64,000 nt of DNA from Haloplasma contractile (GTDB taxonomy: Bacteria; Bacillota_I; Bacilli_A; Haloplasmatales; Haloplasmataceae), in assembly GCA_016841945.1 (NCBI GenBank), contig JAENYC010000001.1:62001-126000 (forward strand). The letters run 5' to 3'. Below the pieces are notes generated by a model, which was given only the letters and a program-made list of their open reading frames with translations, did no database searches and was not told the origin of the DNA. The position numbers and the translations under genes are program-made. Of the stretch, positions 55,146 to 64,000 are shown piece after piece. The stretch's first letter is position 1, and each line of letters starts with the position of its first letter.

Positions 55146-55361
55146 TCACTGATTATTAACTTTCTTTAGAATTATCTTACAATCATGACAATAATAAACA
55201 TCTTCAATTTTTGAACAGATCAAGTTTTTTAGAGTAAAGAACTTCACAAGTAAAATTTTGCGTTCACTATTTTCTTCAGATTCCCACTTTACATTTAACC
55301 AGTCACGATTACATTTAATATTTCCTAAATCCATTTCTTGTTGACAATATGGACATTTCAT
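55146..55361 (-). CDS. Small zinc-finger protein, DUF6487-like (copy 1)
   Basis: A 71-aa paralogue of the next gene, with CPYCQQEMDLGNI and VYYCHDCKIILKK. The middle (WLNVKWESEENSERK) diverges. It lies 9 nt after the NHL-repeat gene ends, so these genes run as one operon. Probably binds one zinc ion; role unknown. Confidence 0.82.
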   Translation of the reverse strand: MKCPYCQQEMDLGNIKCNRDWLNVKWESEENSERKILLVKFFTLKNLICSKIEDVYYCHDCKIILKKVNNQ

Positions 55362-55369
55362 AATTTAAC

Positions 55370-56353
55370 CTACTTCCTTTTTAAAATAATAAGGTCTCCT
55401 TCCCATTCAGGGATATATAATCTTCCGTTGTAATAATCCATACTACATATCAAAGGTAGGTTAAGATTTAATGGATTAATTTCACAAATCGGATTTCTCT
55501 TTCCTTTAATAATTTCTTTTTTACCCGCGATTGTTGATATGATATTATTTTTTTTCAAAACCATTCTACCCACATGATTTTGTGTATCTCCAATAAAAAT
55601 ATTATTCTCTTCATCTAGTGCTATTGACCAAGGACCATCAAATTGTCGTTTTGAATTTCCACCTAATGTGGCTAATGAAGCATCGCTACCATCACCTTCA
55701 TAGCCTGCTATACCTGTTCCAATAATTGTATGTACAAGTTGAGTTTTTAACTCTAACTTTCTAACTGCGTAATTTTTACTGTCTAGTACATATATATTTC
55801 CATCTGGCCCACATTTCATATCATATATCCAATTAAACTGTGTTTCATGATATGAGACAGTTTTTCTTTGAAAGCCAGATTTACCATTTCCAATTGATTG
55901 TATTACTTCCCCATTTTGATTAAAATTCCAAATCCTACAACCTGTAATTTCATTTATCCATATACAATCGTTATGATCATATACACAATTTCCAATATCT
56001 TTCATGCCTAAAGCATGTCCATCAATTAAAAGTTGTACCTCTCGTTTATTAGGTTTAACCTTATAAATACGTTTATTACCACTACTTGATATCAACAGTT
56101 CATCTTTTTTATTTCCAGATAAATAAACAGGTTTTAATATATCAACCATCAAGTGACAATGACTTTTTTTAACTCGTTTAGGCCCAATCGTCCATGCCAA
56201 TTGATGATTCTTATTATAACAGCCCACCCAATTATTCTCATAATCCAAAATATACTGTTTACCAAAATAATCATGAAAACCAAAGTGGCTATATCCTTTG
56301 TCCCATAATTGATTTTGATTAAAATTAATTATTTTTTCTATATGCCATTTCAA
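55370..56353 (-). CDS. NHL-repeat beta-propeller protein
   Basis: A 327-aa cytoplasmic protein without signal peptide. Repeats of NHL type are visible: GPDGNIYVLDSKNYAVRKLEL, then DEENNIFIGDTQNHVGRMVL, and earlier ELLISSSGNKRIYKV. GTGIAGYEGDGSDASLATL is a typical NHL strand connector. Such propellers bind proteins or sugars, sometimes as SMP30-like hydrolases, but no catalytic set is seen. It heads a run with two small zinc proteins and a kinase-like gene. Confidence 0.8.
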   Translation of the reverse strand: MKWHIEKIINFNQNQLWDKGYSHFGFHDYFGKQYILDYENNWVGCYNKNHQLAWTIGPKRVKKSHCHLMVDILKPVYLSGNKKDELLISSSGNKRIYKVKPNKREVQLLIDGHALGMKDIGNCVYDHNDCIWINEITGCRIWNFNQNGEVIQSIGNGKSGFQRKTVSYHETQFNWIYDMKCGPDGNIYVLDSKNYAVRKLELKTQLVHTIIGTGIAGYEGDGSDASLATLGGNSKRQFDGPWSIALDEENNIFIGDTQNHVGRMVLKKNNIISTIAGKKEIIKGKRNPICEINPLNLNLPLICSMDYYNGRLYIPEWEGDLIILKRK

Positions 56354-56439
56354 TCTATCACCTCATTCATTTACTATTCATTATTATAACTTAAAATATT
56401 TGAAATTTGTAGTTAAAAAAAAAGGATTTAAAATCCTTT

Positions 56440-57411
56440 TTAATATAAACGAACTCTTTCCCATTTTCTTAGATATCGGAAAGGACTAAAACTCCATTCC
56501 TTTTTCCCATCAAATTTATAAAAGCCAAAATGTAAATGTGGTGGAAATTTACCACTTGTCCCTTCTTTACCGTATCCAGTTGAACCCACATAACCAATAA
56601 CTTGACCGGGTTTAACAATATCCCCTTCTTTTAAACCTTTCGCATAACTTTGTAAATGTGCATAAAACTCATAGGTATTATATATATCTCTTATTCCAAT
56701 ACGGTATCCACCTAGACGATTCCATCCTTTAATCTCTATTATCCCATATGCAGTTGATACAACCGGTGTTCCATAATGGGCGAAAATATCCACCCCTTCA
56801 TGTGATCTTAATCCACCAAATGATCTTCTCATTCCATAATTATTAACCATACTCGCTTCATAGCCCCGAGGTATCGGATGAACTCTTTTAGATAAATGAA
56901 TATTTTGGAAGTGTTGAAAAAGTCTAGCAATTTGATAGATAATCTTAACACCTTTTTCTGTACGATAATAGTCAACAAGTGCTGCTTGTATTTTCTCATC
57001 TGATACACCATACAATTCAATATATTTTAACATCGTGGTTAACCTATCAAATGGATTAAGACGATCCGCTAAACCATCTCCATCTCCATCAACTCCGATT
57101 CCATTGAATAAACCTATCGTATAAGGATCATTATCCTCTTTAATAGGATTATTTACCCCACTCCATTCACTAGGATCAAAACAGATTGAAATTACTTCAT
57201 CTTCTTTAGGACAATATGAACGATAATTTTTTGTATTTCTTTCGTATTGATCGATTGCAGCAATTATATACCATGGAATATCGGTCATCAGTGAATAATT
57301 ATGATAAAAGTTCATCCTATGTTTTATTTCATTATCTTCTGCTTTTATATAACTTGTATGACTGACACACAATAAAAAGATAATTATAAAAATAGTAAAT
57401 CTATTTTTCAT
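56440..57411 (-). CDS. Secreted M23 peptidase with N-terminal domain
   Basis: A 323-aa secreted protein with a signal peptide (FTIFIIIFLLCVSHTSYIKA). The middle (~40-190) resembles a lytic-transglycosylase-like domain (PWYIIAAIDQYERN, DGDGDGLADRLNPFDRL). The C-terminal M23 domain has HEGVDIFAHYGTPV and PHLHFGF, the zinc-binding His set of LytM peptidases. Likely trims peptidoglycan; a sporulation role is possible but not shown. Confidence 0.9.
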   Translation of the reverse strand: MKNRFTIFIIIFLLCVSHTSYIKAEDNEIKHRMNFYHNYSLMTDIPWYIIAAIDQYERNTKNYRSYCPKEDEVISICFDPSEWSGVNNPIKEDNDPYTIGLFNGIGVDGDGDGLADRLNPFDRLTTMLKYIELYGVSDEKIQAALVDYYRTEKGVKIIYQIARLFQHFQNIHLSKRVHPIPRGYEASMVNNYGMRRSFGGLRSHEGVDIFAHYGTPVVSTAYGIIEIKGWNRLGGYRIGIRDIYNTYEFYAHLQSYAKGLKEGDIVKPGQVIGYVGSTGYGKEGTSGKFPPHLHFGFYKFDGKKEWSFSPFRYLRKWERVRLY

Positions 57412-57494
57412 ATACTCACTCCATTCTTATTTCTCTTTATTATTATGGAGTGTGCTGATGATAATAATCAAAAAAATGCTTAAGGATAATATTA

Positions 57495-58436
57495 CTATAA
57501 TTCTTGATAATTATGCAGAACTTGATAAATAGCAGAAACCGACTGTTTAAAGGCTTCTTTTTCTAATTCATTCAGTTCTAATTCAATCACTTTTTCTATT
57601 CCATTTTCTCCTATAATAGTAGGTACACCAACATATATATCTTGATAACCATATTCACCTTCTAAGTATGAAATAGTCGGTAATATTCGATGTTGATCTT
57701 TTAAAATTGCTTCAATCATTTCTACTAAAGCAGCACTAGGTGCATAATAGGCACTTCCGTTTTCTAACAACTGAACGATTTCTCCTCCAGCTTTTCTTGT
57801 TCTATCAACAATTTCTTCTAATCTTTGTTTTGAAATCAATTTTTCTAAAGGAATACCTCCAGCATAAGAATACCGGATTAAAGGTACCATTTTGTCTCCA
57901 TGACCTCCCAATACAAATCCTGTTACATCTTTTACGGAAATATTCAATTCTTGAGCAATAAAATTTCTAAATCGAGCAGTATCTAAAACACCTGCTTGCC
58001 CAAACACACGATATTTTGGGAAACCAGATGTTTGATAAGCTAGATAAGTCATAATATCAACTGGATTAGATAAGACGATAATGATACTATCCGGTGAATA
58101 TTTGACAATTGCTTTTGTAACATCTTTTACAATGTTTCCATTTATTAATACCAAGTCATCCCGACTCATCCCTCTTTTTCGAGTGATACCGGCAGTTATA
58201 ATCACAATGTCAGAATCCTTCGTATCATAATAATCTGATGTTCCAGTAATCCTAACGTCACTTCTCATAATCGGAGTGGCTTCAGACATATCAAGGGCTA
58301 TTCCTTTAACATGATTTTCTTTACTTGGAAGATCTAGTAATACAATGTCTGCAAGTTCATTTTCAGCAATTAACAAAGCTGTCGTTTTACCAGTTTGTCC
58401 ACTACCAATAATAGATATTTTTTTTCTTTTTTCCAT
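57495..58436 (-). CDS. mdh: Malate dehydrogenase
   Basis: A 313-aa NAD-dependent oxidoreductase. [17 protein letters not shown] (NAD loop), [17 protein letters not shown] (substrate loop), [11 protein letters not shown] and [12 protein letters not shown] with catalytic His. The substrate-specificity loop has RKRGMSR as in malate dehydrogenases; lactate dehydrogenases have Gln there. I start at ATG 58436, with AAGGAG upstream; earlier frame codons lack an RBS. No other TCA-cycle genes lie nearby. Confidence 0.94.
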   Translation of the reverse strand: MEKRKKISIIGSGQTGKTTALLIAENELADIVLLDLPSKENHVKGIALDMSEATPIMRSDVRITGTSDYYDTKDSDIVIITAGITRKRGMSRDDLVLINGNIVKDVTKAIVKYSPDSIIIVLSNPVDIMTYLAYQTSGFPKYRVFGQAGVLDTARFRNFIAQELNISVKDVTGFVLGGHGDKMVPLIRYSYAGGIPLEKLISKQRLEEIVDRTRKAGGEIVQLLENGSAYYAPSAALVEMIEAILKDQHRILPTISYLEGEYGYQDIYVGVPTIIGENGIEKVIELELNELEKEAFKQSVSAIYQVLHNYQEL

Positions 58437-58516
58437 ATTGACTCCTTGATAATTTAAAATGCTAACGCTTACATTATAACGCATTAGATTTAAAAATACC
58501 AATCATTTATCTCAAA

Positions 58517-58945
58517 TTATATGGATTGCAGTGTTTCATTATCAAAACGATGTAAAATATTATGTTCTAGTAATATCTCATTTAAATCTTTGGCGTCTTC
58601 AAAGACAAATTGATTTTTCTTTGCTTTAGCTCCAGATATGATTAATTTATCTGCTAAAACATAATGAAGTAATTTCTTATTACTTTCAACCACTTGCTTT
58701 TCATCATGTTTTTGAACTATTTTACCTTCTTTCACTAAATATTTTAATCCACAATTTTTTAATAATTGATTAATTGTTTCATTTGTCAATTCTCCAATAT
58801 TAATGGTTAAAACATTTAACACATTATTATTTCTTATCACATTTATATGATATACTTCAAAATTATCTTTGTTTATTCTTTTAACAAAACGATCATGAGC
58901 AGAATAATAGACAGATGTTTCTTCATTAAAATCATATACTTTCAT
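58517..58945 (-). CDS. Hypothetical protein, 142 aa
   Basis: A soluble mixed alpha/beta protein with no recognised motif (MKVYDFNEETSVYYSAHDRF at the N-terminus). GGGAGA precedes ATG 58945 by seven bases; the TTG at 58951 is less likely. It lies 80 nt upstream of mdh. Confidence 0.7.
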   Translation of the reverse strand: MKVYDFNEETSVYYSAHDRFVKRINKDNFEVYHINVIRNNNVLNVLTINIGELTNETINQLLKNCGLKYLVKEGKIVQKHDEKQVVESNKKLLHYVLADKLIISGAKAKKNQFVFEDAKDLNEILLEHNILHRFDNETLQSI

Positions 58946-59429
58946 ATGCAATCTCCCATCTTAATAATCTATTATTATTCTTTGTCTATTAAAATCTTCC
59001 TATACTATAGATTAAAATCTAGACGAAATAAACAATAGCCTAAAATTAGCCCTTTTTGTTAACATATCGTTAATTTTTAAATAACACTTTATTTTATTGT
59101 TACTCAACAATAATAGTTTGTAATATATACAAATATATTTACAAGAAATTGATAAATAATTGTTTAAAATCAAAAAAATCATGATATAATTATTATAATA
59201 TAATGTTGGTAAAATTTGGTAACAAATATAATTAAAGTTTCATCAAATTTTGTCATTTTCTTTTAAGTTATTTGTTTATTCAACATATTGAGTATGCTTT
59301 TTGATAACATAGGATACCGATTTTGCTTAGATAAAATAAAATTCACTTTAAAATTAACATATATAAATGAAAACTAGATATTATTATATTAGGAAAGGTG
59401 AATATAAAAAAAATAGAGGAGGAATAGTA
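58946..59429. other. Long AT-rich intergenic region before a membrane gene
   Basis: No gene or known RNA seen. TATAAT occurs at 59185-59190 with a weak TTGTTT 19 nt upstream. Downstream are two direct copies of TTGGTAA (59206 and 59216). ATTTGGTAACAA at 59214-59225 matches the promoter region of the small gene at 10449. If the promoter is real the leader is ~230 nt. Confidence 0.5.
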
Positions 59430-59870
59430 GTGAAAGAATTTCTTAATAAGATGAAAGAAATCTTAAAAAAAGAATTATCTAATTTTTCTATTATCAAATC
59501 AATAAGATTTTCAGATTTTAACTTGAGTGCATTAATCATAGCGCTTATTATCACCATTGTAAATCTAATTACTAAAAACTGGATTCCAACTATCGGTGGA
59601 TTTGGGAATTCTATATTTGTCTTAATTCTCATCGTTGCATTGACTGTGATGTTAAATAATCGTGTTGAGAAAAGAGTCTTAAATGCATTTATATGTATTG
59701 AAACCCTTTTAGTAGCACTTAATTATTTACTCACATGTTTATTTCCTAATTCAATTCAATTTGTTAAAGAATTCATCAGTTTATATGTATTATTTAGTAT
59801 CTTTATTTTCATTTTAGGTCAGTTATATCAACCAACATCAAATAATAAAAATGAAGAAGTAGAAAATTAA
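59430..59870 (+). CDS. Four-TM membrane protein of unknown function
   Basis: A 146-aa protein with an amphipathic basic N-terminus (NKMKEILKKELSNF) and four hydrophobic helices; C-terminus polar. GTG at 59430 has GGAGGA six bases upstream and is preferred to ATG 59367. No family recognised. Ends at a bidirectional terminator. Confidence 0.72.
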   Translation: MKEFLNKMKEILKKELSNFSIIKSIRFSDFNLSALIIALIITIVNLITKNWIPTIGGFGNSIFVLILIVALTVMLNNRVEKRVLNAFICIETLLVALNYLLTCLFPNSIQFVKEFISLYVLFSIFIFILGQLYQPTSNNKNEEVEN

Positions 59871-59873
59871 TGT

Positions 59874-59907
59874 AAAAATCCTTTAGGCTTTTGCTTAAAG
59901 GATTTTT
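59874..59907. terminator. Bidirectional terminator
   Basis: AAAAATCCTTTA and TAAAGGATTTTT form a 12-bp stem with a 10-nt loop between two convergent genes. Confidence 0.9.
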
Positions 59908-59911
59908 CTAT

Positions 59912-60742
59912 TTATTTGATTTTTTGACATTCTTCACAATAATAGATACTTCCACCTAAATAAGAAGCTTTTTTAATTAGATTTCCACAACTTTTACATG
60001 GTTTGCCAACAGTTTTTTTACTCATTAAAGTCTGATAACTTCCGTAATTACCAAATAAATCTTTCTCTGTATCTCTTCCTCCATTTAAAGCCATCTTTTT
60101 TAGAACTGATTTTATCGCATCAAACATATTCTTCATATCCCTATCTGTTAAACTTTCCATTTTTCTCTTAGGATGAAGTTTACATTGATACAAGATATCT
60201 TGAAGGACACCATTTCCTAAACCAGGTATCCGTTGATTGGTAGCTAAAAAGGTTTTAGTTGAACGTCTTTTATCATTTAAAGTCATCAACGTCTTAAAAT
60301 AATTAAAATCAAAGGAATTAGATAATGGAGAAGGCTTCTTTTTTGCTATTAAATAGTAGTTATTGTCAAAAGTATCTTTTAAAAATGCCCACAATCCACC
60401 ATACATCTGAACAGAACCAACCAAAATAGATGAATCTTTAAAATGGATTCTCAGTTGATTTTTTGAGGGGATTTTTTTATCTTTTTTCAAATACCGTAGC
60501 TTTACACCATCACCTAAAACAATCCTTGCATTCTCTACATGAATTTCTACTAAACCACCTAATGGTTTAGCTTTTGTGATTCTTTTGTTTTTTAATATTT
60601 CATTGTACCGCTCCGGTTTATCTTCATAAAACCATGCAAATTTATGTGGAGATTGATTCATAATAACAACCTCTATTTCTTTATCAATGAGATGTTCATT
60701 TATCTGTTTTGATAAAACAGATGCTTCTGGAATTTCTATCAT
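59912..60742 (-). CDS. Fpg/Nei-family DNA glycosylase-like protein
   Basis: A 276-aa protein. The N-terminus is MIEIPEASVL, not MPELPEV/MPEGPEI: the Pro that acts as nucleophile in Fpg/Nei is Ile, while Glu3 and Glu6 are kept. Later LATNQRIPGLGNGVLQDILY is the helix-two-turn-helix, and CKSCGNLI...YYCEEC is the C-terminal zinc finger. So the fold is intact but the AP-lyase chemistry may be lost or changed. Its ATG overlaps the TGA of the ThuA gene (ATGA), so the two are coupled. Confidence 0.88.
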   Translation of the reverse strand: MIEIPEASVLSKQINEHLIDKEIEVVIMNQSPHKFAWFYEDKPERYNEILKNKRITKAKPLGGLVEIHVENARIVLGDGVKLRYLKKDKKIPSKNQLRIHFKDSSILVGSVQMYGGLWAFLKDTFDNNYYLIAKKKPSPLSNSFDFNYFKTLMTLNDKRRSTKTFLATNQRIPGLGNGVLQDILYQCKLHPKRKMESLTDRDMKNMFDAIKSVLKKMALNGGRDTEKDLFGNYGSYQTLMSKKTVGKPCKSCGNLIKKASYLGGSIYYCEECQKIK

Positions 60743-61356
60743 TCTATCACCGCTTTCTTTGATAACCATTCAATCGTATTTAATATGAGTTTTTTAAAAT
60801 TGGCATTATAAAAAACAGACAAAAAATGACCAGGTGTTAACACACATACTTTTCCTTTACCATAAGTCTTCATCCATCCTCCAGGTTGCTTTCCATGATA
60901 TGAAATCGTTTGTAAAAATACAGTGGAATCCTCTTCTAATTGTATAAAATAATGTTCATCTTTTTCCTCGAAAGCTTGTACACTTTTTGTAATAGAATTA
61001 TCTATAGTCGGTTTAAATATCACATTACATGGTTCTGGGTGATGCGTAAATACCCCACCTATTAATTGTCTATACATTGTATTTCTTAAAAAATTGGCTG
61101 TTCCAGAATGAATAACAAGTATTGAACCACCACTTTTAACATATTGTTCAAAACCTCGCTCAAATTCTTTTGTTAACCACTTTTTATCATTTGCTTTACT
61201 TAATATAATAATATCATAATTTTTAAATAAATGAATTGATATATTACTAGAATCCCTTATAACATCAATCTCATTAAGTTTTGTTAAAAAATTTAATCCT
61301 TCAATCACAATTTCTCCTTTATGATAAGAATCATCACAAATTAATAATAATTTCAT
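60739..61356 (-). CDS. ThuA-like protein (class I glutamine-amidotransferase fold)
   Basis: A 205-aa ThuA-domain protein. IHSGTANFLRNTMYRQLIGGVFTHHPEP is the typical ThuA pattern (limited here to its core residues H, G, F, LIGG, HP). ThuA proteins are linked with trehalose or other sugar metabolism, often without the Cys triad. Lies between an SDR gene (16 nt upstream) and a Nei-like gene that overlaps its stop. Function here is not known. Confidence 0.87.
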   Translation of the reverse strand: MKLLLICDDSYHKGEIVIEGLNFLTKLNEIDVIRDSSNISIHLFKNYDIIILSKANDKKWLTKEFERGFEQYVKSGGSILVIHSGTANFLRNTMYRQLIGGVFTHHPEPCNVIFKPTIDNSITKSVQAFEEKDEHYFIQLEEDSTVFLQTISYHGKQPGGWMKTYGKGKVCVLTPGHFLSVFYNANFKKLILNTIEWLSKKAVIE

Positions 61357-61372
61357 ATTATCAACCTTTCTT

Positions 61373-62104
61373 TTACCAAGGCCATACTTCGCCTTTATAA
61401 TCTATTAATCTTATTTGTTTATCATTTTTTGTATCACTTAAAAAATATTCTATCGCATATCTAGCAGCTTCCTCAATTGTCAAATCTCCAACCTTTGATA
61501 GTGATCCGTTCATATAAGAACGAATCCATCCAGGATGATATAATCTAAAATGATAATCCTTGGTATTTAAAGTATTATATAATATTTTTACCATCATATT
61601 TAGTGCTGATTTAGACATACAATATCCATACATGGAGGTTCTTTGAGATTGTTTAATACTACTTGCCTCTGATGAAACAAAACATAAACGTTTTGTTTTA
61701 CTATTTTGAATCAATGGTAAAAATTGATTGATAGTACGTAAACAACCTAAAGCATTTACATTTATGATATGAAGTATTTCTTCATAATCTAGAGGATGAG
61801 TGATATCATGTATACAATCCGATTGACCAATAATTCCTGCATTATTAATGATGATATCAAGACTACTAGTCATCTCTTTTATTTGTTGATAAGCATTTTG
61901 TACATTCTCTATATCTGAAACATCTAATGGAATGATGTGTAGTAAATCAGGAAATCTCTTTTTTAATTCTCTTAGTTCACTCCACGCTTCTAAATATTGC
62001 CCACAAAAAATAGTATGACCTTTTTCAACTAAATGTTTAGCCATTCCAAAACCTAAACCTCTATCAGCACCTGTAATAAGTATTTTATAATGCATCATAT
62101 TCAT
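61373..62104 (-). CDS. Short-chain dehydrogenase/reductase
   Basis: A 243-aa NAD(P)-binding oxidoreductase. TGADRGLGFGMA is the cofactor loop; NNAGIIG and SSEASS (catalytic Ser) follow; YGYCMSK is YxxxK. Substrate unknown. Two near starts (62104, 62095) exist; the former follows AAAGAGATGAG. It is the likely head of an SDR-ThuA-Nei operon, just after the GNAT remnant. Confidence 0.92.
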   Translation of the reverse strand: MNMMHYKILITGADRGLGFGMAKHLVEKGHTIFCGQYLEAWSELRELKKRFPDLLHIIPLDVSDIENVQNAYQQIKEMTSSLDIIINNAGIIGQSDCIHDITHPLDYEEILHIINVNALGCLRTINQFLPLIQNSKTKRLCFVSSEASSIKQSQRTSMYGYCMSKSALNMMVKILYNTLNTKDYHFRLYHPGWIRSYMNGSLSKVGDLTIEEAARYAIEYFLSDTKNDKQIRLIDYKGEVWPW

Positions 62105-62105
62105 C

Positions 62106-62291
62106 TCATCTCTTTCGATAAATATATGTCTTGTATATGATTTTAAAATCTAAAGAACTATACAAATTATTTGCTTTAAGATTATTTTCAAGACAAGATA
62201 ATTTTATTTTCTCCCTATACTTATAGTTTTGAAATTCTTCTGTTAAGGAAATTATCTCATGTAAATCTGTTGATCGCATTTCTCTAATCAT
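62106..62291 (-). pseudogene. GNAT acetyltransferase with internal deletion
   Basis: A 61-codon frame with good RBS (AAGGTGA). The first ~20 residues (MIREMRSTDLHEIISLTEEF) are a GNAT N-terminus; the rest (IKLSCLENNLKANNLYSSLD then FKIIYKTYIY) is a GNAT motif-B/C-terminus. The acetyl-CoA motif A between them is missing, so an in-frame deletion removed the core. Stop abuts the SDR start by 1 nt. Confidence 0.72.
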
Positions 62292-62303
62292 ACTTTTCAC
62301 CTT

Positions 62304-62349
62304 ATTCAAAAAGTCTTTAGTTCTATTATAAACTAAAGACTTTTTGAAT
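62304..62349 (-). terminator. Intrinsic terminator after MMPL transporter
   Basis: A perfect 19-bp stem (ATTCAAAAAGTCTTTAGTT and its complement) with 8-nt loop; the minus strand runs CTTTTTGAATAAGG within the arm. It also separates the GNAT remnant from the transporter. Confidence 0.85.
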
Positions 62350-62350
62350 G

Positions 62351-64000
62351 CTATACTTTTCTTCGTAGTATTCGATCAAAGAGGATTAGTAATTGTGGTA
62401 ATACAATAAGTGATAAGACACCACTAATTATTGTTCCTCTACCAATTAAAATACCTAAATCTTTTATTAAATCCATATCCATCATAAGAGAGAGTGAAAA
62501 TCCAGCAATGACCAAGGACATCATTGAAATCAAAATGGGTTGTGAAGAGGTTTTAAACGCTTCTCTTGCTGATTCTTTTGGTTTTAACATTTTTCGTTCT
62601 TTATTATACTGTTCAGTCATAATAATTGCATAATCAATTGTTGCACCAAGCTGAATAGAACTTATCAGAATATAACCTAAAAAAGCAAGAGAGATACCTT
62701 GATAATAAGGAATTGCCATATTTAGCCAAATTGCTGTTTGAATAACTAATAATAATATAATTGGAATAGTGATAGATTTAAATATCAAAATGATAATTAA
62801 AGCAATTGCTATAATTGATACTAAAATTACCAAAATATAATCATCTTCTACAGTTTCTTTTACATCATTTATAACTGCAGATTCTCCTGTTAAGTAAGAT
62901 TTATCATAATATTGACTAGCTAAACTTCGAATTTGATTAATGGATTCAAATGTCTCTTTTGATTCTATTTCTAAATCCATGGTAATAAAAATAAGAGAAT
63001 GATCATCACTCATAAATTGTTGTTTAATTTCCTCAGGAATATATGAATCTAGTGTTTCAACTGGTACCACTGAATATAAATGAGTGATATTTTTAACATT
63101 ATTTAATCCTTTGATTTCTTCAACTAAATCTAGTATTTTTTGTTTTTCATTAGGAACAACTAATATAAACTCATTAAACTCACCAAATATAGAGACTATC
63201 TCTTCTTCAAGTTCTGTATATTCTACTTGATTATCAGAATAAGTATATTGATTATTGGCTTGACCATAAAATCCAAATATTGATAAAGAGAGGAGCAGTA
63301 ATAACATTAAAATTGATACTTTACCACTTATTATTTTGCTTAACCAATTAATAGAAGGTAACCATGGTTTATGTTTTGTTTTATCTACTAATTTTATGCT
63401 TATTTTCATTAAGGCAGGTAATAATAAGCAGACAGATAGTAAACTGAATAATACACCCTTTGCCAGAATAAAACCTAATTCTCTACCTAATTCATAATCC
63501 ATTACACCTAGAGCTAAAAAACCAGCAATTGTAGTTAAAGCACCTGCTAAGATTGTTTTAAATGATATCCTATTTGCTTCAGCAATCGCATTTTCAACAT
63601 TATCATATTGTTTACGTGTAATATTAAGATATTTCATAAATATTAATGAATAATCAATAGATACTGCTAATTGAATTACTGCAGCTGCCATAAAGGATAT
63701 ATCTGAAATTTCCTCAAATAGGATGTTTGAACCAAAATTAAATACAATTGCAACCCCTAAAGTGATAATCATAACAAGCGCTTTAAAAAATGAATCAGTA
63801 AATAATAGGATAATTACTACAATTATAATAATCGCAATAATCGCCGTAGAGTAACCAAACTCATCAATTGCACTTCTTGTTGTTAAACCTACACCGCCTT
63901 CATCATTTAATAGTTGATGAATTGATTGTATAGCGGATTGAGATAATTCACTATCGGTATTTTCATTAAATGTGATATCTAGTAAGGCATATGGTGTTTT
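62351..64000 (-). CDS. MMPL/RND-family transporter (5' part beyond window)
   Basis: At least 549 codons, open to the right edge; the N-terminus is missing. The first visible part (ITFNENTDSELSQSAIQSIH, VGLTTRSAIDEFGYS) is an extracytoplasmic porter domain. Then two MMPL repeats of five to six helices each follow, with ADYSLIFMKY-like VSIDYSLIFMKY and ATIDYAIIMTEQYN, the paired Asp-Tyr proton-relay motifs of MmpL proteins. It resembles YdfJ-like lipid/drug exporters of Bacillota. Internal starts are not to be used. A terminator follows. Confidence 0.92.
   Translation of the reverse strand, partial: KTPYALLDITFNENTDSELSQSAIQSIHQLLNDEGGVGLTTRSAIDEFGYSTAIIAIIIIVVIILLFTDSFFKALVMIITLGVAIVFNFGSNILFEEISDISFMAAAVIQLAVSIDYSLIFMKYLNITRKQYDNVENAIAEANRISFKTILAGALTTIAGFLALGVMDYELGRELGFILAKGVLFSLLSVCLLLPALMKISIKLVDKTKHKPWLPSINWLSKIISGKVSILMLLLLLSLSIFGFYGQANNQYTYSDNQVEYTELEEEIVSIFGEFNEFILVVPNEKQKILDLVEEIKGLNNVKNITHLYSVVPVETLDSYIPEEIKQQFMSDDHSLIFITMDLEIESKETFESINQIRSLASQYYDKSYLTGESAVINDVKETVEDDYILVILVSIIAIALIIILIFKSITIPIILLLVIQTAIWLNMAIPYYQGISLAFLGYILISSIQLGATIDYAIIMTEQYNKERKMLKPKESAREAFKTSSQPILISMMSLVIAGFSLSLMMDMDLIKDLGILIGRGTIISGVLSLIVLPQLLILFDRILRRKV

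Noticed and set aside
57495-58436. Lactate dehydrogenase
   Set aside because: The substrate loop has [10 protein letters not shown] with Arg, as in malate dehydrogenase, not the Gln of LDH.
1-64000. Insertion sequences, prophage genes, tRNA or rRNA genes, CRISPR arrays
   Set aside because: No transposase, integrase, phage structural gene, tRNA cloverleaf, rRNA or repeat-spacer array was recognised on either strand.

Overview
The window is a low-GC, AT-rich bacterial chromosome segment, and it looks like a spore-forming member of the Bacilli (Bacillota). The evidence is five alpha/beta-type small acid-soluble spore proteins, the outer-coat protein CotE, RicA, EzrA, the soluble DNA translocase SftA, CcpA, and three T-box leaders. 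Gene order matches Bacillus in two blocks: miaB-ricA-cotE-mutS-mutL-miaA, and ssp-thiI-iscS-ezrA-fRMsr-rpsD-tyrS-ccpA-aroA-ytxG/H-murC-sftA-(DUF84)-ytpP-M42 peptidase. The code is standard: TGG is Trp and TGA is a stop. I cannot name the genus; the archaeal-type ProRS and very high AT suggest an early-branching Bacilli or Erysipelotrichia-like lineage.

Layout. 1-9.7 kb is an accessory region. It holds the start of a Wadjet-type (JetA-JetB) SMC defence operon cut by the left edge, a racemase, a DUF1848 protein, a decayed DUF2075 helicase, an HxlR regulator with an unknown repeat protein, a possible PD-(D/E)XK nuclease, and two genes interrupted by in-frame stops. 9.8-16.1 kb has lspA, two unknown genes, T-box-controlled proS, an NhaC-like antiporter and hemW. 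16.2-20.2 kb is an uncharacterised six-gene ABC/membrane cassette. 20.2-30.6 kb (minus strand) is the tRNA-modification, mismatch-repair and spore-coat block plus a PlsC-zinc-ribbon protein and a GltS-like carrier. 30.8-33.1 kb has a FetAB-like transporter and a TipAL-like MerR regulator. 33.1-34.7 kb is an array of five SASP genes. 34.7-54.2 kb is the Bacillus-like core block. 54.3-64 kb has small zinc proteins, an NHL-repeat protein, an M23 peptidase, malate dehydrogenase, a Nei-like/ThuA/SDR cluster and a MMPL transporter that runs off the right edge.

The most striking regulatory element is the ~260-nt leader of hflX (41632-41889, minus). It has a promoter, a 14-codon upstream ORF whose product contains Arg-Met-Arg-Leu (the macrolide +X+ arrest pattern), an antiterminator segment complementary over 14 bp to the terminator, and an intrinsic terminator just before the hflX ribosome-binding site. 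I infer an antibiotic-sensing ribosome-stalling attenuator. Also notable: a duplicated tyrosine T-box, one copy driving pduL and the other driving GNAT-tyrS; a YtxG-YtxH fusion; a Nei-like glycosylase without the N-terminal catalytic proline; and several genes broken by nonsense codons only.
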